Counted from the stretch's first letter, positions 41,436 to 51,478 are shown. The stretch: 64,000 bases of DNA from Suilimivivens sp009774465 (GCA_947382645.1 CANDAE010000017.1:9959-73958); one strand, 5' to 3'. Numbers and translations are program-made. Notes: a model not told the origin generated them from the sequence alone.

Positions 41436-42944
41436 ATGAATTTAAGACCGGAAGAGATCAGTTCTGTTATCAAAGAGCAGATAAAAAGATACGCTTCAGA
41501 GCTTGAAGTTTCAGATGTTGGTACTGTTATTCAGGTTGCTGACGGTATTGCACGTGTACATGGTCTAGAAAACGCAATGCAGGGAGAACTTCTGGAATTT
41601 CCCGGAGAAGTATATGGAATGGTGCTGAACCTGGAAGAGGATAATGTAGGTGCGGTACTTCTTGGAAGCCAGAAGAATATCAATGAGGGCGATACGGTTA
41701 AAACCACCGGACGCGTTGTTGAGGTTCCTGTAGGCGATGCCATGTCAGGACGTGTGGTCAATGCTCTTGGCCAGCCAATTGATGGAAAAGGCCCTATACA
41801 GACAGATAAATATCGTAAAATTGAGAGAGTTGCATCAGGCGTTATTACCAGAAAATCTGTAGATACTCCTTTGCAGACAGGTATCAAGGCAATTGACTCT
41901 ATGGTGCCTATTGGAAGAGGTCAGCGTGAGCTTATTATCGGTGACAGACAGACAGGAAAAACGGCAATTGCAATTGATACAATCATTAACCAGAAGGGGC
42001 AGGGAGTAAAATGTATTTACGTTGCCATTGGACAAAAGGCATCCACTGTGGCTTCCATTGTTAATACATTGGAGGAATTCGGCGCAATGTCCTATACCAC
42101 AGTTGTGGCGGCTACAGCAAGTGAGCTTGCACCGCTGCAGTATATTGCTCCTTATTCAGGCTGTGCAATCGGCGAAGAGTGGATGGAAAACGGAGAAGAC
42201 GTGCTGGTTGTTTATGATGATTTAAGTAAACATGCGGCTGCTTACCGTACACTTTCCCTGCTTCTGAAAAGACCGCCAGGACGTGAGGCGTATCCTGGAG
42301 ATGTATTTTATCTTCATTCAAGACTTCTTGAGCGTGCAGCGAGAATGAATGATGAATATGGCGGAGGTTCTTTAACTGCGCTTCCTATTATTGAAACCCA
42401 GGCAGGTGATGTATCTGCATATATTCCTACGAACGTAATTTCCATTACAGATGGTCAGATTTATCTGGAAACAGAAATGTTTAACTCCGGATTCCGTCCT
42501 GCAGTAAATGCCGGCTTGTCCGTGTCCCGTGTAGGTGGTGCGGCACAGATTAAGGCGATGAAGAAAATTGCAGCGCCTATTCGTGTGGAACTGGCACAGT
42601 ACAGAGAACTGGCGGCTTTTTCACAGTTTGGTTCCGAACTGGATGAGGATACCAGAGAAAAGCTGGCACAGGGTGAAAGAATCAGGGAAATATTAAAGCA
42701 GCCTCAATATAAACCCATGCCGGTGCAATATCAGGTTATCATTATTTATGCGGCTACCAATAAGTATCTGCTTGACGTTCCTACAGATGAAATTACAAGA
42801 TTCGAGGAAGAGTTCTTTGAATTCCTTGATACCAGATATCCTGAAGTGCCCAGAGCCATTGCAGAGGAAAAGGTGATTTCCGAAGGAACGGAAGAAACTT
42901 TAAAGAAAGCCATTGCAGAGTTCAAAGCAGCATTTTTAAAATAA
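41436..42944 (+). CDS. atpA: ATP synthase subunit alpha
   Basis: The 502-residue alpha subunit is the noncatalytic nucleotide-binding part of F1. It starts MNLRPEEISSVIKEQIKRYA; Walker A is GDRQTGKTAIA near residue 169; SVSRVGGAAQ is the family signature. AAAGGTG precedes the ATG. Confidence 0.97.
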   Translation: MNLRPEEISSVIKEQIKRYASELEVSDVGTVIQVADGIARVHGLENAMQGELLEFPGEVYGMVLNLEEDNVGAVLLGSQKNINEGDTVKTTGRVVEVPVGDAMSGRVVNALGQPIDGKGPIQTDKYRKIERVASGVITRKSVDTPLQTGIKAIDSMVPIGRGQRELIIGDRQTGKTAIAIDTIINQKGQGVKCIYVAIGQKASTVASIVNTLEEFGAMSYTTVVAATASELAPLQYIAPYSGCAIGEEWMENGEDVLVVYDDLSKHAAAYRTLSLLLKRPPGREAYPGDVFYLHSRLLERAARMNDEYGGGSLTALPIIETQAGDVSAYIPTNVISITDGQIYLETEMFNSGFRPAVNAGLSVSRVGGAAQIKAMKKIAAPIRVELAQYRELAAFSQFGSELDEDTREKLAQGERIREILKQPQYKPMPVQYQVIIIYAATNKYLLDVPTDEITRFEEEFFEFLDTRYPEVPRAIAEEKVISEGTEETLKKAIAEFKAAFLK

Positions 42945-42964
42945 GATAAGGATAAGGTGATATT

Positions 42965-43837
42965 ATGGCTTCAATGCGTGATATAAAAAGGCGTAAGGGC
43001 AGTATACAGAGCACCCAGCAGATTACCAAGGCCATGAAGCTTGTCTCCACTGTTAAGCTGCAGAGAGCAAAACAGAATGCAGAGAAATCGGGAAGCTATT
43101 TCCGCTGCATGTATGATACGGTTCTTTCCATCCTGCAAAAAACAAAAAACCTGGATCATAAGTATTTGAGAGAGGGAAATGCAGGTAAAAAGGCTGTGAT
43201 TGTGATTACTTCAAACAGAGGACTGGCAGGCGGGTATAACTCCAATGTGATCAAGCTGATTACAAAGGGAGAGCTGGCAGGCGAGGATCTGGCGATCTAT
43301 GCAATTGGCGGCAAGGGAAGAGAAGCCCTGCAAAGACAGTACGAAATCAAGGCGGATTACTCAGATGTGATTGAAGAGCCTGCTTATGCGGATGCAATGG
43401 TGATCAGTAAGGATGTGCTGGGGGCTTTTGAGCGGGGAGAAATCAGCGAAATTTATCTTGCCTACACTGCATTTAAAAATACAGTTGTGCATATTCCCAC
43501 TCTTTTAAAACTGCTTCCTGTTCAGATTGATGAAGAGGAGGCACCAGGCGGTGAAGATGGCGGACAGGCGGAAGATAAAGTGCCCATGAATTTTGAACCG
43601 GAAGATGAGGAAGCTTTAAATCTGCTCATACCCAAGTATATAACCAGCCTGATTTATGGCGGTATGATCGAAGCGGTAGCCAGTGAAAACGGAGCCAGAA
43701 TGCAGGCGATGGATTCAGCTACCAGCAATGCGGAAGAAATGATAGACAAATTGACACTGTTGTATAACAGAGCGCGTCAGGGTTCCATTACACAGGAATT
43801 GACGGAGATTATCGCAGGAGCAAATGCGATATCGTAA
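42965..43837 (+). CDS. atpG: ATP synthase subunit gamma
   Basis: The 290-residue gamma subunit is the rotating central shaft. It starts MASMRDIKRRKGSIQSTQQI and ends with ATSNAEEMIDKLTLLYNRAR and TQELTEIIAGANA. An acidic loop (EEAPGGEDGGQAEDKVP) near residue 200 is a local insertion. The gap to atpD is 251 nt, far longer than elsewhere in the operon. Confidence 0.96.
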   Translation: MASMRDIKRRKGSIQSTQQITKAMKLVSTVKLQRAKQNAEKSGSYFRCMYDTVLSILQKTKNLDHKYLREGNAGKKAVIVITSNRGLAGGYNSNVIKLITKGELAGEDLAIYAIGGKGREALQRQYEIKADYSDVIEEPAYADAMVISKDVLGAFERGEISEIYLAYTAFKNTVVHIPTLLKLLPVQIDEEEAPGGEDGGQAEDKVPMNFEPEDEEALNLLIPKYITSLIYGGMIEAVASENGARMQAMDSATSNAEEMIDKLTLLYNRARQGSITQELTEIIAGANAIS

Positions 43838-43952
43838 GCTTGTTTTTTAACAGCAGTGCAGTCCCTGATTTAAATGCCCGCTAAGTGGGCTGATGGGAGC
43901 AGAAATGAAAGAAATGTGACCTGGCGGATTATTGCCGGGCAGAATGGAGGAA

Positions 43953-44075
43953 GGATAAATAAATTGCCTGATAGCAATTTATTTATCCACGAATTTGTGC
44001 CGAAGCGTCACAAATTCTGTGCTGGCAGAGCGAAATCTGACATTTCGCTCGCCTCCTCAGCGTAAAACGCTTCGG
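43953..44075 (+). promoter_or_regulatory. Structured leader between atpG and atpD
   Basis: Three perfect hairpins follow one another: 43953-43967 with 43974-43988 (15 bp), 43991-43999 with 44009-44017 (9 bp), and 44028-44036 with 44042-44050 (9 bp). The loop of the second, CCGAAGCGT (44000-44008), is exactly complementary to ACGCTTCGG (44067-44075), which adjoins the atpD RBS GGAGGG. That pairing would form a pseudoknot and competes with a local AGCGT/ACGCT hairpin. It may tune atpD translation or mRNA processing. Confidence 0.65.
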
Positions 44076-44088
44076 AATGGAGGGAAAA

Positions 44089-45498
44089 ATGGCAGATATA
44101 AATACGGGCAGGGAACTTAGCTCGGGAAAAATTACACAGATTATCAGTGCCGTTCTGGATATTAAATTTAGCAGTGAAAGGCTGCCGGAAATAAATGAAG
44201 CGATCAAAATTCCTTTAAAGGATGGTGGAGAGCTTATTGTTGAGGTGGCGCAGCATTTAGGTGACGATACGGTCAGATGTATTGCTATGGGGCCTACTGA
44301 CGGATTGGTAAGAGGTATGGAAGCAATTGCCACGGGCGCTCCTATCAGTGTGCCGGTTGGTGAAAATACCCTTGGACGTATGTTTAATGTTTTAGGTCAG
44401 CCCATTGACAATAAGCCTGCTCCAGAAGGCGTAACTTTAGAGCCGATTCACAGACCTGCACCTGAGTTTGTAGAACAGTCAACTCAACAGGAGCTTCTGG
44501 AAACAGGAATTAAGGTCGTAGATCTTCTTTGCCCTTATCAAAAAGGTGGAAAGATCGGTTTGTTTGGCGGCGCCGGTGTTGGCAAGACCGTTTTGATTCA
44601 GGAGCTGATTCGTAACATTGCCACGGAGCATGGCGGATATTCAGTATTTACCGGTGTTGGTGAGAGAACCAGAGAAGGAAATGACCTTTACTATGAAATG
44701 ATGGAGTCCGGCGTTATTGATAAGACCACAATGGTATTCGGTCAGATGAACGAGCCCCCCGGAGCAAGAATGAGAGTAGGTCTTTCAGGACTTACTATGG
44801 CAGAGTATTTTCGTGATAAGGGCGGCAAGGACGTGCTGCTTTTCATTGATAATATTTTCCGTTTTACACAGGCAGGTTCGGAGGTTTCCGCGCTGCTTGG
44901 ACGTATGCCTTCTGCGGTAGGTTATCAGCCTACGCTGCAGACGGAAATGGGCGCGCTGCAGGAGAGAATTACTTCTACAAAGAATGGTTCCATTACTTCC
45001 GTACAGGCTGTATATGTGCCTGCGGATGACCTTACGGATCCTGCACCTGCAACTACATTTGCCCATCTGGATGCAACTACGGTTCTTTCCAGATCTATTG
45101 TAGAGCTTGGTATTTATCCTGCAGTGGATCCTTTGGAATCCACTTCAAGAATTCTGGATCCAAGAATTGTTGGTGAAGAGCATTATGAAGTAGCCAGAGG
45201 CGTACAGGAAATTCTTCAAAAGTACAAGGAATTGCAGGATATTATCGCAATCCTTGGTATGGATGAATTGTCAGACAGTGATAAGCTGGTGGTTTCCCGT
45301 GCAAGAAAGGTACAAAGATTTCTATCTCAGCCTTTCTTCGTGGCAGAACAGTTTACAGGATACGAAGGCAAGTATGTGCCGATTAATGAAACCATCCGTG
45401 GATTTAAGGAAATTCTGGAAGGCAAGCATGACGATATACCTGAAAGCTATTTCTTAAATGCAGGAAGTATTGATGATGTACTTGCCCGCGTGAAATAG
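44089..45498 (+). CDS. atpD: ATP synthase subunit beta
   Basis: The 469-residue catalytic subunit has Walker A GGAGVGKT near residue 165, GERTREGNDLYYEM with the catalytic glutamate, and VLLFIDNIFRFTQAGSEVSA. ATG at 44089 follows GGAGGG; a second ATG 12 nt upstream is within that region. It follows the structured gap. Confidence 0.97.
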   Translation: MADINTGRELSSGKITQIISAVLDIKFSSERLPEINEAIKIPLKDGGELIVEVAQHLGDDTVRCIAMGPTDGLVRGMEAIATGAPISVPVGENTLGRMFNVLGQPIDNKPAPEGVTLEPIHRPAPEFVEQSTQQELLETGIKVVDLLCPYQKGGKIGLFGGAGVGKTVLIQELIRNIATEHGGYSVFTGVGERTREGNDLYYEMMESGVIDKTTMVFGQMNEPPGARMRVGLSGLTMAEYFRDKGGKDVLLFIDNIFRFTQAGSEVSALLGRMPSAVGYQPTLQTEMGALQERITSTKNGSITSVQAVYVPADDLTDPAPATTFAHLDATTVLSRSIVELGIYPAVDPLESTSRILDPRIVGEEHYEVARGVQEILQKYKELQDIIAILGMDELSDSDKLVVSRARKVQRFLSQPFFVAEQFTGYEGKYVPINETIRGFKEILEGKHDDIPESYFLNAGSIDDVLARVK

Positions 45499-45514
45499 TG
45501 ACGGGAGGCGGCAG

Positions 45515-45919
45515 ATGGCGGATAATAATTTATTTAAACTGAAAATCATTACTCCTGAGCGTGTGTTTTACGAAGGAGAGGTTTCTATGGTGGAGTTTAA
45601 CACCACTGAAGGCGAAATCGGCATTTACAAAAAGCATGTGCCCACTACCGTTATTGTAAGCCCCGGTATTTTGACGATCACCGAGGCGGAAGAAACGAAA
45701 GAAGCCGCACTTCATGCAGGATTTGCAGAGATTTTGCAGGAGGAAGTAGTGATTTTGGCAGAAATTGTTGAATGGCCTGAAGAGATTGATTTAGATCGTG
45801 CAAAAGCGGCTAAAGATCGTGCGGAAGAAAGAATCCGCAGTAAAACACCTGAAACAGATGTGATGAGAGCGGAGACTGCATTGCAGAGAGCGCTTGCGCG
45901 TATTCATGTGATTAAGTAA
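45515..45919 (+). CDS. atpC: ATP synthase subunit epsilon
   Basis: The 134-residue epsilon subunit has the beta-sandwich domain (FKLKIITPERVFYEGEV, GEIGIYKKHVPTT) and the two-helix C-terminal domain. It is the last gene of the operon, 16 nt after atpD. Confidence 0.94.
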   Translation: MADNNLFKLKIITPERVFYEGEVSMVEFNTTEGEIGIYKKHVPTTVIVSPGILTITEAEETKEAALHAGFAEILQEEVVILAEIVEWPEEIDLDRAKAAKDRAEERIRSKTPETDVMRAETALQRALARIHVIK

Positions 45920-45969
45920 GGCAGAAAAATGCCGTGCATCGCAGGGCAAACTTGATATTGGGTAATAAA

Positions 45970-45999
45970 AAGGCTCGGGAAAAGTAATTCCCGGGCCTT
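45970..45999 (+). terminator. Terminator of the atp operon
   Basis: AAGGCTCGGGAA (45970-45981) and TTCCCGGGCCTT (45988-45999) form a 12-bp stem with one T-G pair and a 6-nt loop. There is no T tract beyond the stem end, so termination may be incomplete. Confidence 0.65.
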
Positions 46000-46071
46000 A
46001 AATGTCGTAGAGTAACAGGAAAAAGAAAGGACGCATAAGATAACTGTAAAGACTTAAAGGAAGTCATCCAT

Positions 46072-46461
46072 ATGTATGAGCATAAAATATTGCCTTTTTA
46101 TATGACTTACCCCCTTCCCATGTATTATGAAGAAGAGGATACCATTATCCGGGACCTGGAGTACCTTCAGCAAATGTATCCGGCGGAGGCAAAGCGGTAT
46201 CAAAAACTGATCAGCAGTATTCTGGATAAGTTAGATTATGAGGGCAGCATGATTTATGATGAATATCCGGATAAGTGGCAGATATACAAGCTGTCTAAGG
46301 ACATATTGGATCGAATTAAACGCGAAGAGGAAAAGGAAAATCCCGATCAAAATTTTCCGGCGGAGAAATGGGAATGGCTTGGGGATATGGTACAGATACT
46401 GCTCTGCTATGAAATTTATAAAAGAAGACATAATACCAGAAGAGGCATTCTCAGATTCTAA
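46072..46461 (+). CDS. Conserved-looking hypothetical protein
   Basis: The 129-residue soluble protein is rich in aromatic and charged residues: MYEHKILPFYMTYPLPMYYE, EEAD-type acidic segments, SMIYDEYPDKWQIYKLSKDI and MVQILLCYEIYKRRHNTRRG. I do not recognise the family. It starts 150 nt after atpC with AAAGGAAG before ATG and may be read by leakage through the atp terminator. Confidence 0.65.
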   Translation: MYEHKILPFYMTYPLPMYYEEEDTIIRDLEYLQQMYPAEAKRYQKLISSILDKLDYEGSMIYDEYPDKWQIYKLSKDILDRIKREEEKENPDQNFPAEKWEWLGDMVQILLCYEIYKRRHNTRRGILRF

Positions 46462-46473
46462 TAGAAGGTATTC

Positions 46474-46489
46474 TAATAGAATTCTATTA
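46474..46489. repeat. Perfect 16-bp palindrome
   Basis: TAATAGAATTCTATTA is a perfect palindrome. ATTCTAATAGAA occurs twice in tandem around it (from about 46456 and 46470). It could be a regulator site or a short termination structure. Confidence 0.4.
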
Positions 46490-46575
46490 AAGTTTTAGTT
46501 GTGGTTTTGCAGGTAAGTAAGTAAAATATAGGTGATGGCCGGCTATGCGGAAGGTTTATGTGATTTGGACATGGA

Positions 46576-46619
46576 AGGCAGCAGTTCAGTTAAAAGCATC
46601 GAGGGCTGAACTGCTGCCT
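46576..46619. terminator. 14-bp perfect inverted repeat, probable terminator
   Basis: AGGCAGCAGTTCAG (46576-46589) and CTGAACTGCTGCCT (46606-46619) with a 16-nt loop. A short T run follows only after GGGGAAAC. It lies upstream of the methyltransferase gene. Confidence 0.5.
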
Positions 46620-46700
46620 GGGGAAACTTTTATTCCAGCGGAACATGGAACTTGGGCGGACATGCTGTATTTATACTGCAAATTGTGTTAATATGGAGAA

Positions 46701-47930
46701 ATGAATTTGGAAGAATTAAGAGAAAAACTTGCCCTGTTTTTGTCAGACAGGCTATATCAGATTATTATAAGTAATCCACGTCGAAAAGAAGGTGCATTTA
46801 AAATAAAAATACGTCCTGTTATAGTGAAGGACAGGCTTTGCTTTCAGGAAACGTTCTGGAGGGGAACGCAGGTGTTTCATGAGAATTATGAAAAGGAAGA
46901 AGTACTTGCAGAAATATTGAAGAGAATGGAAAAGGATTTTAAGCAGCTGGAAGCGGAGAGTATGGATGGCAGGCTTAACGCTCTTGTAAGTAAAAAAGGG
47001 AAAATTACCATAAAGCATCAGGAAAATAAAGGGGATGCTCCGGTAAAAAAGCCTGATATGTCTCATAACAGGACAAAAAAATATCTGTTAAAGGAAGGAA
47101 TAGTAGTTCCTTTTCTGATTGATTTGGGAGTACAGACAAAGGAAGGGCAGATCATTCGTGCCCGTTATGACAAATTTAAGCAGATTAACCGATACCTGGA
47201 ATTTGTTGAGGATATTCTGCCTACACTAAATACCGGAAAGATAATCCGTATTATTGATTTTGGATGCGGCAAGTCCTATCTGACCTTTGCGCTGTATTAT
47301 TATCTGCATGAGATTAAGAAGCTGAATGTGCAGATTACCGGTCTTGATTTAAAGGAGGACGTGATTTGTAAATGCAATCTCCTGGCGGAAAGCTATCAAT
47401 ATCATGACCTTCATTTTTATAAAGGGGATATCAGCACCTTTGAAGGAATGAAACAGGCAGATATGGTGGTGACTTTGCACGCATGTGATACTGCAACGGA
47501 TTATGCAATTGAAAAAGCAGTCAGATGGAATGCAAAAGTTATTTTTGCAGTGCCCTGCTGTCAGCATGAAGTGAATAAGCAGATTGAAAACGAAATGCTG
47601 GCACCGGTTTTAAAATATGGACTGATTAAGGAGCGGATTTCCGCCCTGATAACTGATGGGGTGCGGGCAGAGCTTTTAGAGGAATGTGGATATGATACGC
47701 AGATTCTGGAATTTATTGACATGGAACATACGCCTAAGAATATACTGATAAGGGCTGTCAAACGTGAAGAGATTGGGGAAGAAAAAGAGATATTCCGACC
47801 TGCCGAAGCACAGGAGGGTATTTGGCCTTTAAGTGAAATGAAGGAAGAAACGCAGACTGCGCTCATGTGCAAAGCGCTGCATGTGGAAACCACTTTGCAG
47901 AAACTTTTAAATAATAAAAAAATGGGTTAA
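46701..47930 (+). CDS. METTL25/RRNAD1-like SAM methyltransferase
   Basis: The 409-residue protein has an N-terminal accessory region with many charged residues and a Rossmann methyltransferase domain (about 175-330: IIRIIDFGCGKSYLTFALYY, TGLDLKEDV, VVTLHACDTATDYAIEKAVR, VPCCQHEV). KYDKFKQINRYLE-like sequence before motif I (RARYDKFKQINRYLEFVEDI) and CCQHE after it are typical of the METTL25/methyltransferase-32 group. The substrate is probably RNA or protein, unknown here. TATGGAGA precedes ATG. Confidence 0.82.
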   Translation: MNLEELREKLALFLSDRLYQIIISNPRRKEGAFKIKIRPVIVKDRLCFQETFWRGTQVFHENYEKEEVLAEILKRMEKDFKQLEAESMDGRLNALVSKKGKITIKHQENKGDAPVKKPDMSHNRTKKYLLKEGIVVPFLIDLGVQTKEGQIIRARYDKFKQINRYLEFVEDILPTLNTGKIIRIIDFGCGKSYLTFALYYYLHEIKKLNVQITGLDLKEDVICKCNLLAESYQYHDLHFYKGDISTFEGMKQADMVVTLHACDTATDYAIEKAVRWNAKVIFAVPCCQHEVNKQIENEMLAPVLKYGLIKERISALITDGVRAELLEECGYDTQILEFIDMEHTPKNILIRAVKREEIGEEKEIFRPAEAQEGIWPLSEMKEETQTALMCKALHVETTLQKLLNNKKMG

Positions 47931-47935
47931 GTTGA

Positions 47936-50470
47936 ATGAAAAAAGTGATAATTAAAGGAAGCATAGTTGTAATTGTGTTTTTTGCAGCTTTGTTTATTAC
48001 CAGCGGTATTATGAATAAAGGAAATACTGACATGACTATGGAAATGGGGAAAGCTTCTTTTCCGGTTATGTGGGTAAATTATGGAGGTTACCGCATTAAT
48101 GAAATGCATGGATATGAAACTCCAATGGATTTAAGTCAGATGAGGGAAAGCATCACTCCTTTGGCATCAGGGCGGAAGATATCTCTGGAAATTGATCCAT
48201 ACGGAGAATCGATTGGCCAGATTGCATTTGAGGTCAGAAATCTTGATGGAAGCCGGCTTATTGAAAATACGGTGCTCGAAGAATTTGAGCAGGAGGAAGA
48301 CAGGATCAGGGTAAGCTTTGCACCAAAAGATCTGATTGAGAGCGATCAGGAGTATGCCCTGGTAATCTTGCTTACCCTTGGAAATGGAAAAGAAATCAGA
48401 TACTATACAAGGATAGTAAGCACGGAAAAATATTTTGCTGCTGACAAACTGGAATATGTAAATGACTTTTCTAACAAAACCTTTGATAAGGAGGCTGCAA
48501 GAGATCTGACCAAGTACCTGGAGTCAAATGAGGAAGGCGATAATACTACCTATGCAAAGGTCAATATTCACAGCAGCTTTAATCAGATTACCTGGGGAAA
48601 TCTTGATATAACAAGAGAGACGCGTGCCAATATAACGATTAAAGAGCTTGCCCCCCAGACCGGAAGCTTTATTTTGGATTATTATGTATCGACTCCTGAT
48701 GGGAAGGATAAAACCTATTACAGAGTAAAAGAGTATTTTCGCGTGCGTCATACAGATGAGAGAATGTACCTTCTTGATTATGAAAGAACTATGGACCAGA
48801 TTTTCAGCGCAGCAGAAGATGTGTATGCCAACAATAAAATCATGCTGGGCATTATCAGCGAGGATGTACGGCTCTTTGAAAGCGACGGTGGGAATGTCCT
48901 CGCGTTTGCTGTGGGGAACCGTCTTTACAGCTATAATGTTGTTGACAATAAAATAGCGCTTTTGTTTGGTTTTTATAACGGGGAAAATCAGGATGCAAGA
49001 ACGCTGTATGATGGAAGCAGGATTACCATATTAAATGTAGACGAAGGAGGCAATGTTACCTTTCTGGTTTATGGCTATATGAACCGGGGACGACATGAGG
49101 GGCAGGTTGGAATTTCAGTTTATTACTATGACAGCACCGTAAATACCGTGGAGGAGATGGTTTATATTTCCACCGATAAATCCCAGTCTATTTTGATTAA
49201 AGAGGTGGAGCAGCTTTCCTGCATCAATAGAAATGGTTTACTGTTTTTAAAATGGGAGGATAAAATTTACCAGGTTAATGTATCTGACAGAACATATGAC
49301 ATTGTAGTGGAAGATCTTGTGGAAGGAAGCTATAAAGTTTCTGACAGCAATAATATGGCTGTATGGCAGCAGAGCGGAAGTCTGTATCAGGGAAATGAAC
49401 TGGTTTTGATGAATCTGACTTCGGGCAGAAAGGAAAGCATCAAGGTCGGAATGAATGAGGTGCTTGCTCCTATTGGTTTTATGGGTGAAGATTTAATCTA
49501 TGGAATTGCCAGAAAAAGTGATATTGTAATGGATTCTGTCGGAAAAACTGTTTTTCCCATGTATTGTGTGAAAATCCAGAATGAAGCGGAAGGCGTACTC
49601 ATGACTTACCAGCAGGATAATGTTTATGTGGTAGGCGGAGAGGTACAGAGCAACCAGATTATTTTATCCAGAGTGGAAAAAGATGAGGAAGGGGGCTATA
49701 CACCGATCAGGGATGATCAGATCATGAATTCGGAAACGGAAATAATTAAGAAAAATACCATTGATGTGGCAGCTACCGAAAATTATGAAAAATTGACACA
49801 AATTGCACTGAAAAGCCCGATAGATACTACAACAATGATGTATCTTACGCCTAAAGAAGTGCTGTTTGAGGGAGGAAGAAATATTACGCTTGCATCTGAT
49901 TCCGATATAGGGGAAAGGTATTATGTTTACGGGCAAAAAGGAGTGGAAGCTATTTATACAAACGAAGCCCACGCAGTTACTTTGGCGGATAAGATTTCAG
50001 GAGTGGTGGTCAATGAAGAGGGGTATTATGTATGGATGAAGGGAAACCGCAGTCTGAGCAATCAGATTATGAAAATCCAGGGAGAAATGGCCTCAGATGA
50101 TAAAAGCTCTATGGCTGTGTGCCTGGATCTCATGATGGAATTTGAAGGAGTTGTGAGAAACTCCAAGTATATGCTGGAGAGGGGCAGCAGCGCTCTTTCC
50201 ATATTAAAGGAAAGTCTGACAGAAGTACAGGTACTTGATTTAACAGGATGCTCACTGGATGCTATGCTGTATTATGTTAACCAGGATATTCCGGTACTGG
50301 TAACCATGAAAGATGGAAATGCGGTGCTGCTTATTGGGTTTAACGAAAAAAATACAGTTGTTATGAATCCTGAAACAGGAACTGTTTATAAGGTGGGAAT
50401 GAATGATTCCAAAGAATGGTTTGAGGAAAATGGAAATTCCTTTATCACTTATATTAGAAATAATAAATAG
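47936..50470 (+). CDS. Large membrane-anchored protein with propeller and degenerate C39-like end
   Basis: The 844-residue protein has an N-terminal anchor (VIIKGSIVVIVFFAALFITS), two beta domains (about 35-270), a propeller-like region (about 290-690) and an end (about 770-844: TGCSLDAMLYYVNQDIPVLV, NAVLLIGFNEKNTVVMNPET) that resembles C39-like cysteine peptidases but has Asn where His is expected, and no clear catalytic Cys. It may be an inactive peptidase fold. It starts 5 nt after the methyltransferase gene, so the two are probably cotranscribed. I do not recognise the full architecture. Confidence 0.7.
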   Translation: MKKVIIKGSIVVIVFFAALFITSGIMNKGNTDMTMEMGKASFPVMWVNYGGYRINEMHGYETPMDLSQMRESITPLASGRKISLEIDPYGESIGQIAFEVRNLDGSRLIENTVLEEFEQEEDRIRVSFAPKDLIESDQEYALVILLTLGNGKEIRYYTRIVSTEKYFAADKLEYVNDFSNKTFDKEAARDLTKYLESNEEGDNTTYAKVNIHSSFNQITWGNLDITRETRANITIKELAPQTGSFILDYYVSTPDGKDKTYYRVKEYFRVRHTDERMYLLDYERTMDQIFSAAEDVYANNKIMLGIISEDVRLFESDGGNVLAFAVGNRLYSYNVVDNKIALLFGFYNGENQDARTLYDGSRITILNVDEGGNVTFLVYGYMNRGRHEGQVGISVYYYDSTVNTVEEMVYISTDKSQSILIKEVEQLSCINRNGLLFLKWEDKIYQVNVSDRTYDIVVEDLVEGSYKVSDSNNMAVWQQSGSLYQGNELVLMNLTSGRKESIKVGMNEVLAPIGFMGEDLIYGIARKSDIVMDSVGKTVFPMYCVKIQNEAEGVLMTYQQDNVYVVGGEVQSNQIILSRVEKDEEGGYTPIRDDQIMNSETEIIKKNTIDVAATENYEKLTQIALKSPIDTTTMMYLTPKEVLFEGGRNITLASDSDIGERYYVYGQKGVEAIYTNEAHAVTLADKISGVVVNEEGYYVWMKGNRSLSNQIMKIQGEMASDDKSSMAVCLDLMMEFEGVVRNSKYMLERGSSALSILKESLTEVQVLDLTGCSLDAMLYYVNQDIPVLVTMKDGNAVLLIGFNEKNTVVMNPETGTVYKVGMNDSKEWFEENGNSFITYIRNNK

Positions 50471-50629
50471 AAAAACAGCGTGTTTTGGCGGTTTGCAACC
50501 AATAGTTGCCGATACTCAAACCAGAGTTGGTGGCGCAACCAGAGCAGAAAAAATATAATTCACTCATAAATATACAGCTTTGAGTCTGACCTGTATGGGA
50601 AGGCTCATGCGGGAAAGGCATGGTTATAT

Positions 50630-51478
50630 ATGAATATTGAAATTGCAAATCGACTTGTTAATTTAAGGAAAAGCAACAATCTGTCTCAGGAGGCTTTAGC
50701 GGAAAAGCTGGGAATCAGCAGACAGGCAGTGAGCAAGTGGGAGAGAGCGGAAGCATCACCTGATACCGATAATCTGATTTTACTGGCACGTCTTTATAAT
50801 ATTTCACTGGACGAATTGCTAAGGACAGAGGATGAAATACCAAGGCCGGAGGTAGAGGAAACCGAGGCTGACAGCACAAAGACGTCTGAAAATGAGAGCG
50901 GTTCCGGAGATGAAAATGAGGAATACGTTCGGGTAGGCTTCCAGGGAATTCATGTTAAGAATAAGGATGAAGAGGTTCATGTGGGATGGGACGGTATCCA
51001 TGTAGATGACAGAAAAAAAGACGAAAATGTACACATCGATAAGAATGGCGTCTATGTAAACGGAGAGAAATATGACAAAACATGGTTTTCTCATCATGCA
51101 CATTTTCCCATGTTTCTGATAATTCTAATTGCATACTTTATCATTGGATGTATATGGAATGCATGGCATCCCGGCTGGCTTTTGTTTCTTCTGGTACCGA
51201 TCTGGTATTCACTCGTGGAAGCCATTGAAAAGAAGAATGCACACTGCTTTGCCTATCCGGTACTGGCAGCATTGATTTATCTTATGCTGGGCTTTTTCTG
51301 CTTTGCATGGCACCCAGGCTGGGTGATATTTTTGACAGTACCCCTTTATTACTCCATTGTGTCCTATATTCATGGTGTGAAAGAACGGAGAGAGGGGCAG
51401 GATAGAAAGAACTGGTCTGAAAGCGGGGAGTTCCCTTCGGAAAATTCAGAAAGGCCGGGTGAGTCAGATGAAAAATAA
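50630..51478 (+). CDS. Membrane-bound XRE regulator
   Basis: The 282-residue protein has an XRE helix-turn-helix (about 5-60: LRKSNNLSQEALAEKLGISR, QAVSKWERAEASP), an acidic linker, three repeats of the type V-GIHV-K/D (FQGIHVKNKD, WDGIHVDDRK, KNGVYVNGEK) and four membrane segments, with WNAWHPGW and FAWHPGW as a duplicated motif. It probably senses envelope stress and controls the DUF4097 gene that overlaps it by 11 nt. Confidence 0.83.
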   Translation: MNIEIANRLVNLRKSNNLSQEALAEKLGISRQAVSKWERAEASPDTDNLILLARLYNISLDELLRTEDEIPRPEVEETEADSTKTSENESGSGDENEEYVRVGFQGIHVKNKDEEVHVGWDGIHVDDRKKDENVHIDKNGVYVNGEKYDKTWFSHHAHFPMFLIILIAYFIIGCIWNAWHPGWLLFLLVPIWYSLVEAIEKKNAHCFAYPVLAALIYLMLGFFCFAWHPGWVIFLTVPLYYSIVSYIHGVKERREGQDRKNWSESGEFPSENSERPGESDEK

